Source: Bradyrhizobium diazoefficiens (GTDB taxonomy: Bacteria > Pseudomonadota > Alphaproteobacteria > Rhizobiales > Xanthobacteraceae). Taken from it: 64,000 bases of DNA. The stretch is taken from assembly GCF_016616885.1 (NCBI RefSeq), contig NZ_CP067102.1, forward strand, positions 4,740,501-4,804,500, in the 5' to 3' direction. Numbering within the stretch: the stretch's first letter is position 1; each line of letters opens with the position of its first letter. Shown piece after piece: positions 59,301-64,000 of this stretch. Below the pieces are notes generated by a model that ran no database searches, was not told where the DNA came from, and worked only from the letters and a program-made list of their open reading frames with translations. The position numbers and the translations under genes were made by a program.

Positions 59301-60584
59301 ATGATGGACGAGACAGTGATGGATTCGCCACAAGCAGGACCCTTTGCACCGTTCGAGTGGATGCTCTCCGCGCGCTATCTGCGAGCCCGCCGCAAGGAAG
59401 GGTTCGTCTCGGTCATCGCCGGATTTTCGTTTCTCGGCATCATGCTCGGGGTCGCCACGCTGATCATCGTCATGGCGGTGATGAACGGCTTTCGCACCGA
59501 GCTTCTCGGCAAAATTCTCGGCTTCAATGGGCATCTTGTGGCGCAGCCGCTGGAAAGTCCGTTGACGGACTGGAAGGATGTCACTGAGCGCATCAGTCAG
59601 GTGCAGGGCGTTCGGCTGGCGGTACCGGTCGTGGACGGCCCGGCGCTGGCATCGTCGTCCAACGCCTCCGGCGTCCTAGTACGCGGCATTCGGGGGACCG
59701 ATCTCAATCAGCTTCCCTCGATCGCTGGCGGCATCAAGCACGGGTCACTCGAGCATTTTGACGAGGGCCAGGGCGTCGCCATCGGCCAGGGCCTTGCCGA
59801 CCAACTCTCGGTCCATGCCGGTGACAGTATCACGCTCGTTGCTCAGCGCGGCGCGGTCACCCCGATGGGCATGATGCCGCGCGTCAAGAAATATCAAGTC
59901 GCGGCCGTGTTCGAGATCGGGATGTCCGAATACGATTCGGGCGTCATCTTCATGCCGATTGCGGAAGCGCAGGCCTTTTTCAACCGCAATCAGGACATCA
60001 CCGCGATCGAGGTGTTCACGGCCAATCCCGATCGGATCGACCTGTTTCGCAAGACGGTCGCGGAAGCGGCTGGTCGGCCGATCTTCCTGGTCGACTGGCG
60101 GCAGCGTAATGCGACCTTCTTTGGTGCGCTCGAGGTCGAGCGCAATGTGATGTTTCTGATCCTGAGCCTGATCGTCCTGGTCGCCGCGCTGAACATCGTG
60201 TCCGGCCTGATCATGCTGGTGAAGGACAAGGGCAGCGACATCGCGATCCTCAGGACCATGGGCGCCTCGCAGGGCGCGATCATGCGAACCTTCATGATAA
60301 CAGGCGCTTCGATCGGCGTGGCGGGGACGCTGGTCGGCTTCGTCGTCGGGCTCTTGGTCTGCGCCAACATCGAAACGATCCGGCAAGTCATGTCCTGGCT
60401 GACACGCACCGACTTGTTCCCGCCGAAGCTTTATTTTCTGTCCAAGCTGCCGGCGGAAATCGATCTCGTCGAGACCGCAGCAGTCGTCACCATGGCGCTG
60501 ACCCTGTCATTCCTCGCGACACTCTACCCATCGTGGCGCGCTGCACGGCTCGATCCGGTCGAGGCACTGCGACAGGGAGGCTAG
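59301..60584 (+). CDS. LolC/LolE-type lipoprotein-releasing permease, solitary
   Basis: 427 aa. Four membrane helices: near residues 33-58 (GFSFLGIMLGVATLIIVMAVMNGF), 282-305, 325-350 and 388-410, with a large periplasmic domain between the first two. FLSARYLRARRKEGFVSVIAGFSFLGI and the closing LYPSWRAARLDPVEALR are typical of LolC/LolE. LolCDE extracts lipoproteins from the inner membrane and needs the LolD ATPase; no lolD lies in the window, unlike the usual operon. It may share LolD made elsewhere or be a divergent second copy. ATG at 59301 or 59304. Confidence 0.88.
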   Translation: MMDETVMDSPQAGPFAPFEWMLSARYLRARRKEGFVSVIAGFSFLGIMLGVATLIIVMAVMNGFRTELLGKILGFNGHLVAQPLESPLTDWKDVTERISQVQGVRLAVPVVDGPALASSSNASGVLVRGIRGTDLNQLPSIAGGIKHGSLEHFDEGQGVAIGQGLADQLSVHAGDSITLVAQRGAVTPMGMMPRVKKYQVAAVFEIGMSEYDSGVIFMPIAEAQAFFNRNQDITAIEVFTANPDRIDLFRKTVAEAAGRPIFLVDWRQRNATFFGALEVERNVMFLILSLIVLVAALNIVSGLIMLVKDKGSDIAILRTMGASQGAIMRTFMITGASIGVAGTLVGFVVGLLVCANIETIRQVMSWLTRTDLFPPKLYFLSKLPAEIDLVETAAVVTMALTLSFLATLYPSWRAARLDPVEALRQGG

Positions 60585-60869
60585 TTGCGGCAATGACGCG
60601 TATCGGCGACATAGTGATCGTGTCGATAGATGCATGCCCTACGTCCGGCGCATCGGCTTGAGCGAGGCCGCCACGCTCCGAAGCCGCCTGCCCGCGCCGT
60701 GATGGGACGCAGGGACGGGTGCTCGTCAGCGTCGGCTTCCGACGTCAAAGCGGACGTCGCGGAAGTTTGCTCTAGCCGGAGCCAACCTGTCGTGCTCAAT
60801 TCAGGAGTGGCCTTATCTTTGGCCGCGGTCGCCTACCTCGTAGCGCGCTAACCCCGTGGAGTGGCAGCC

Positions 60870-61016
60870 ATGGTGCAGAACCTCTTAGCCGGATTTGTCG
60901 TAGTGGCTTTGATTATCATGGGCGTGCTTGCTTATGCCCAGAAACATGAAGGGTGCTTGCGCGGACGCTCGCTCCAAACCTTCCAGCCCTGCGGATCAAT
61001 CGGCCCTGACATATAA
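60870..61016 (+). CDS. Tiny membrane protein (48 aa)
   Basis: GGAGTGGCAGCC precedes ATG, a good ribosome binding site. The product has one clear membrane helix near its start (NLLAGFVVVALIIMGVLAYA, residues 4-23), then a polar tail with two Cys (HEGCLRG and QPCGSIG). No known family. The stretch 60585-60869 upstream shows no gene. Its size puts it below usual annotation thresholds. Confidence 0.55.
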   Translation: MVQNLLAGFVVVALIIMGVLAYAQKHEGCLRGRSLQTFQPCGSIGPDI

Positions 61017-61063
61017 CGCTGCCCGCGACGCCGCGGCTAACCTCGCGAGACGTTGGGGACGCG

Positions 61064-61774
61064 TCAGGCCCTTCGCATCAGCTTAAGCGACGCTGCCAGC
61101 CGCAAACTGCGCTTGCCGGCAAGCGCGATGCCTTCAAGCTCGCCGCTGTCTTCCGTGCATGTCCCCGAAAACCCGATCCCGACCTCGTAGCCGCCGAACA
61201 CGGGATTGTCGCCCTTCGCCGGCGTGTGCTCCTGGTTGAGCATCTCGCCCTTCCAGCGGCCGTCCGCCGACGAATAGGCGCCGAGATAGTAGAAGAACGC
61301 ATCGCCGCCGAGGATGCGGCCGTCGATCAGCAGCATCACGCCGGAGAGCGCGGCATCGACGCCGTCGAGTGCGCGCAGCTGCATCGCGTAGAGTCCGTTG
61401 GCAATGCTGCCCTGCCCGATCGCGCGGCGCGGCGGCAGCGCCGCGTCGTCGAGCGGCGCGACGTTGGCCCAGAACACGCCGTCAGGCATCGCATCCGCCC
61501 TGCCCTCCAGCAGGATCGTCGATTCCTCCGTCCGACCGCGCACCTTGATGGCGGTGACGTCGGCGCCCATCAGCGGCTTGAAATGGGGATCGTCATTGTG
61601 GCGCTCGGTGATGACCTCGGCTTCGATGACGCCGTCCTTGACGTCGTAGCTGCCGAGATGCGCGAAGGCGGAATTGCCGCGCAGCATCTTGCCGTCGTGC
61701 AGGCACATGATGCTGCGGCCGAAGGCGCCGTTGATGCCGTATTCAACCTTGTAGAGTCCGTCGAGCAAAGTCAT
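61064..61774 (-). CDS. Protein of two tandem GrlR-like domains
   Basis: 236 aa. Each half resembles the GrlR family (type III secretion regulator of enteropathogenic Escherichia coli): residues 1-100 begin LLDGLYKVEYGINGAFGRSIMCLHDGKMLRGNSAFAHLGSY, residues 127-230 begin NGLYAMQLRALDGVDAALSGVMLLIDGRILGGDAFFYYLGAYSSADGRW, followed by GYEVGIGFSGTC. The repeated G-L-Y...G-x-x-x-x-x-x-x-G-x-(M/I)-x-G-G-(D/N)-(S/A)-x-x-x-x-L-G pattern shows internal duplication. Soluble, no signal. A paralogue lies at 63296. No type III secretion genes are in the window, so a role there is not implied. Confidence 0.72.
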   Translation of the reverse strand: MTLLDGLYKVEYGINGAFGRSIMCLHDGKMLRGNSAFAHLGSYDVKDGVIEAEVITERHNDDPHFKPLMGADVTAIKVRGRTEESTILLEGRADAMPDGVFWANVAPLDDAALPPRRAIGQGSIANGLYAMQLRALDGVDAALSGVMLLIDGRILGGDAFFYYLGAYSSADGRWKGEMLNQEHTPAKGDNPVFGGYEVGIGFSGTCTEDSGELEGIALAGKRSLRLAASLKLMRRA

Positions 61775-61980
61775 GAACCCGCAAAATCAAAAAGAACCGC
61801 GGGCGACATAGCACCGTCGCTACATCAAGGCCATCCGGCTTATCCGCGCAGGGCCGCTCGCGGAGCCTGTTCTGCCATGATGCCAGCATGCCGCTGTTTT
61901 GCCCGACGCGTCAAGTGGATTTCGTAAAATCCGCAATCCGCCGTTTCCTTCAGCAATCGACTGTCTTGTCAGCCACTTGG

Positions 61981-62004
61981 CTACTGTGCATGGGGTTGTT
62001 TTCG
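61981..62004. repeat. 24-bp repeat shared with 9274-9297
   Basis: Identical over 24 bases to the string at 9274-9297. Both lie in non-coding DNA. The surrounding stretch 61775-62046 shows no gene. Confidence 0.8.
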
Positions 62005-62046
62005 GCGTTTGGTTTGCCGGCCTGTTCCGCGCGACCTCCCCAGGTG

Positions 62047-62196
62047 TCAGTGACGCTTGAAATATTGCACGTCGCGCTCATGCTTCTCGGCCGCCGCGCG
62101 GCTCTTGAAGGTGCCGAGGTTGCGGCGCTTGCCGGTCTTGGGATTCACTTTGCGCGAATAGAGTCGGTATTCGCCCGATGCGAGCTTGCGGATCAT
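62047..62196 (-). CDS. Small basic protein (49 aa)
   Basis: AGGAGG 7 bases before ATG is a strong start. MIRKLASGEYRLYSRKVNPKTGKRRNLGTFKSRAAAEKHERDVQYFKRH resembles the short family (R-x-x-x-G-x-Y-R-L-Y-S-R-K-x-x-x-x-T-G-K-R-R-N-L-G-T-F-x-x-x-x-x-A-x-x-H-E-x-x-V-x-x-F) found in many proteobacteria, with an AP2/integrase-arm-like strand layout that might bind nucleic acid. Function unknown. Confidence 0.75.
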   Translation of the reverse strand: MIRKLASGEYRLYSRKVNPKTGKRRNLGTFKSRAAAEKHERDVQYFKRH

Positions 62197-62315
62197 GGTT
62201 GCGCCTCCTGCTTGCCGTGATGTCAACGGCCCGTCCCTGCGCAAGTTCCTGTTCGAACCCGCAAGTCCCGGCGCGCGACCGCTCGATTCACGTATCCCCG
62301 CCGGGGAGAGGTAAA

Positions 62316-63143
62316 TCAAAAGCACAGCGTGGTGACGAGCTTGCCCTGCTTGTCCTTGATCGCATAGGGACAGCGCAGCCGCTCCAGCGCCTTCTTGGCG
62401 TCCTCGTCGCCGAGCGCGGCGGCACGCTCGTAATAGGCCTTCGCGGCGTCCTTGTCCTTCGGACCGCCGCGGCCTTCCTGCGCGAAGGCGCCCATCCGCT
62501 CCAGCGCGCCGGGATGGTTTTGCGCGGCCGCCTTCTCGAACAGCGCGCGGGCGGCGACGTCGTCCTTCTCGCCGCCATTGCCGCTCGCCAGCATCAGGCC
62601 GAGCTGGTACTGCGCCTCCGCATTGGTCTCGGCGGCCTTGCCGAGCAGCGTGCGTGCCTGCGCCGGATCGGCGGGCGCGCCACCGCCGGCGTTGCCGAGT
62701 GCCGCGAGATTGGAGACGCCGCGGGGATTGCCTGATTGCGCCGCCTTCTCGAACAGCTTTCGCGCCTGCGCCTCGTCCCTGGCGATGCCGGCCCCGGTGC
62801 CGTAGGCGACACCGAGCTCGACCATCGCAGCGCTGGAGCCCTTGTCGGCCGCCTTGCGCCAGGCGGCGATCGCTTCGCTCGTCTGCCGGTTGGCGGCATA
62901 GGCGCGGCCGAGCACGAACATCGCGCGGCGCGACGATGGGGCCGCCTGCTTGCAGAACTTGATCGCCGTCGCGACGTCGGCGGCCGCGATCTCGGGCACG
63001 CCCTTGACGTCGGCCGGCTTGTCGGGATCGCTTGGATCGGCGGCGACACGGTCGCACAGCACGAGGTCGGCCGATTGCGCATGCGCGGCGACGGGCGCGG
63101 CAAGCGCAACGAGGATGGCAAAGAGACAAGTCCGCATGGCCAT
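62316..63143 (-). CDS. Exported Sel1-repeat (tetratricopeptide-like) protein
   Basis: 275 aa from MAMRTCLFAILVALAAPVAAHAQ (signal peptide). At least five Sel1-like units follow: AMFVLGRAYAANRQTSEAIAAWRKAADKGSSAAM, VELGVAYGTGAGIARDEAQARKLFEKAAQSGNPRGV, ALLGKAAETNAEAQYQLGLMLASGNGGEKDDVAARALFEKAAAQNHPGAL and MGAFAQEGRGGPKDKDAAKAYYERAAALGDEDA. Cys residues near both ends (LVLCDRV, LRCPYAI, TTLCF) may be bridged. Likely a periplasmic scaffold; partner unknown. Confidence 0.85.
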   Translation of the reverse strand: MAMRTCLFAILVALAAPVAAHAQSADLVLCDRVAADPSDPDKPADVKGVPEIAAADVATAIKFCKQAAPSSRRAMFVLGRAYAANRQTSEAIAAWRKAADKGSSAAMVELGVAYGTGAGIARDEAQARKLFEKAAQSGNPRGVSNLAALGNAGGGAPADPAQARTLLGKAAETNAEAQYQLGLMLASGNGGEKDDVAARALFEKAAAQNHPGALERMGAFAQEGRGGPKDKDAAKAYYERAAALGDEDAKKALERLRCPYAIKDKQGKLVTTLCF

Positions 63144-63295
63144 CACGTTGCGTCCGCGTCCCGGCGATTTCAAGGCTCGAGCCCTGATTGCCGCAAAGGC
63201 CGACATAGGAGCGCGCCAGGTCGGCCGCGGTATCTGCGATCACCCGGCCCTCGCCAATCACCTCGTCCACCTCGTCGAGCAATTCCCGTGACCGA

Positions 63296-63997
63296 TCAGG
63301 CGCGATGCATCAGCTTGAGCGCCGCCGTCAGCCTCAGGCTGCGCTTGCCGGCCAGCGCGGTGGCTTCCAGCACCGCGTCCTCGCCGTCATAGCTGCCGGA
63401 GAAGCCGATGCCGACCTCGTGGCCGCCGAAGATCGGATCGTCTTTGGCGGGCGTGTGCTCCTGGTTGAGGATCTGCCCCTTCCAGCGGCCGTTCGCGGCG
63501 GTGTAGCTGCCGAGATAATAGAACGAGGCGTCGCCGCCGAGGATGCGGCCCCGGTTGAGCAGCATCACGCCGGTGAGGCCGCCGTCGACGCCGTCGAGCA
63601 TGCGCAGGTGAACCGAGTAGAGGCCGTCGACGATGCCGGCCTCGCCGATGCCGCCGGCGATCGGCACCTCGTCTTCCGTGATCGGCGTCATCAGCGACTG
63701 GAAGGGAACGCCAGGCAGCTCCTTCAGCTCGCCCTTGAAGCGGTAGAGATCGCCGTCGGCAAACCCCTTCGCGATCAGCGTCGCATCGTCGGTGCCGGCC
63801 ATGGCGCGGTAGTTCGGATCGGGGTTGTGGCGGACCGTCTTGATGATGGTGTCGATGCCATCTGCGGTCTTCTCGTAGGTGCCGATATGGGCGAACGCCG
63901 AATTGCCGCCGAGCATCTTGCCATTGCCGGCATGCATCACGCTCCGGCCGACGCTGTCGCCGAGCTGAAATCGCACCTTGTAGAAGCCTTCAAACAC
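63296..63997 (-). CDS. Paralogue with two tandem GrlR-like domains (start at window edge)
   Basis: 233 aa from a GTG at 63997. Domain one FEGFYKVRFQLGDSVGRSVMHAGNGKMLGGNSAFAHIGTY; domain two DGLYSVHLRMLDGVDGGLTGVMLLNRGRILGGDASFYYLGSYTAANGRWKGQILNQEHTPAKDDPIFGGHEVGIGFSG. The second domain is nearly the same as that of the 61064-61774 protein, the first more diverged. Aligned with that paralogue, the true start probably lies a codon or two beyond 64000, so the gene is likely cut by the window end. Confidence 0.7.
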   Translation of the reverse strand: MFEGFYKVRFQLGDSVGRSVMHAGNGKMLGGNSAFAHIGTYEKTADGIDTIIKTVRHNPDPNYRAMAGTDDATLIAKGFADGDLYRFKGELKELPGVPFQSLMTPITEDEVPIAGGIGEAGIVDGLYSVHLRMLDGVDGGLTGVMLLNRGRILGGDASFYYLGSYTAANGRWKGQILNQEHTPAKDDPIFGGHEVGIGFSGSYDGEDAVLEATALAGKRSLRLTAALKLMHRA

Positions 63998-64000
63998 CAG

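Noticed and set aside
61064..63997. Type III secretion locus
   Set aside because: Only GrlR-like domains are present; no secretion apparatus, chaperone or effector genes are in the window.
1..64000. CRISPR arrays, tRNA or rRNA genes, replication origin, prophage
   Set aside because: No regularly spaced repeats, cloverleaf sequences, rRNA signatures, DnaA-box clusters or phage structural genes were seen by eye.

Overview
The window looks like chromosomal DNA of a Bradyrhizobium-type alphaproteobacterium (Nitrobacteraceae). The evidence is high G+C with strong third-position G/C, a minCDE operon, many small exported proteins of the kind common in that group, and several copies of dispersed palindromic repeats (a GTAGGATGGGT family, a GTAGCCCGGAT family, a GTCATTGCGAG family and a CGTCATGgCCGGG family) that I recall as typical of Bradyrhizobium. 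Genus-level placement is inference. No rRNA, tRNA, CRISPR array, replication origin or prophage was seen; one complete insertion sequence is present.

Layout. 0-12.5 kb: small hypothetical genes among repeats, a lytic transglycosylase, an AbiEii-like nucleotidyltransferase with an overlapping partner gene, an acyl-lipid/acyl-CoA desaturase, YjdM, an FkbM-type methyltransferase, a VOC protein, an EamA exporter and an Ada-like regulator. 12.8-25.3 kb: an M15-like peptidase, pyridoxal kinase, two TetR modules with visible candidate operators (one beside an O-methyltransferase, one in an operon with an SMR exporter), an SH3 protein, the 3-hydroxybenzoate 4-monooxygenase gene mobA divergent from a MarR regulator, and an L,D-transpeptidase lipoprotein. 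25.6-29 kb: small conserved proteins and minCDE with a clear terminator. 29.3-35.6 kb: a candidate uptake and metabolic system: a THI5-like binding protein, a TetR regulator, ABC permease, SDR-like protein, GNAT protein, DapA-family lyase and ABC ATPase, with a perfect 16-bp palindrome in front of the permease and a near copy at the regulator start. 36-46 kb: an envelope L,D-transpeptidase, a chemoreceptor, flavin reductase, AraC regulator, a DUF2336-PilZ gene pair, nitroreductase, esterase and a PsiF-repeat protein. 46.2-48.6 kb: a periplasmic asparaginase whose stop codon is the insertion site of an IS630-family element. 48.6-59.1 kb: metallo-beta-lactamase-fold hydrolase, secreted phosphodiesterase, ABC-F ATPase, an unknown exported protein, and a translationally coupled operon for a Tat-exported molybdenum hydroxylase (large subunit, 2Fe-2S subunit, dihaem cytochrome c). 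59.3-64 kb: a solitary LolC/E-like permease, a tiny membrane protein, a Sel1-repeat protein and two paralogous proteins made of two GrlR-like domains.

How they work together. Much of the window is cell-envelope maintenance (lytic transglycosylase, two L,D-transpeptidases, M15-like peptidase, desaturase, LolC/E, min system) and periplasmic oxidative or aromatic chemistry (MobA, Mo-hydroxylase triad). The best candidate for an undescribed system is the 29.3-35.6 kb locus; the tandem GrlR-like proteins and the AbiEii-like pair come next. Starts were chosen by Shine-Dalgarno spacing and signal peptides where visible. All family assignments come from reading motifs, not from database searches.
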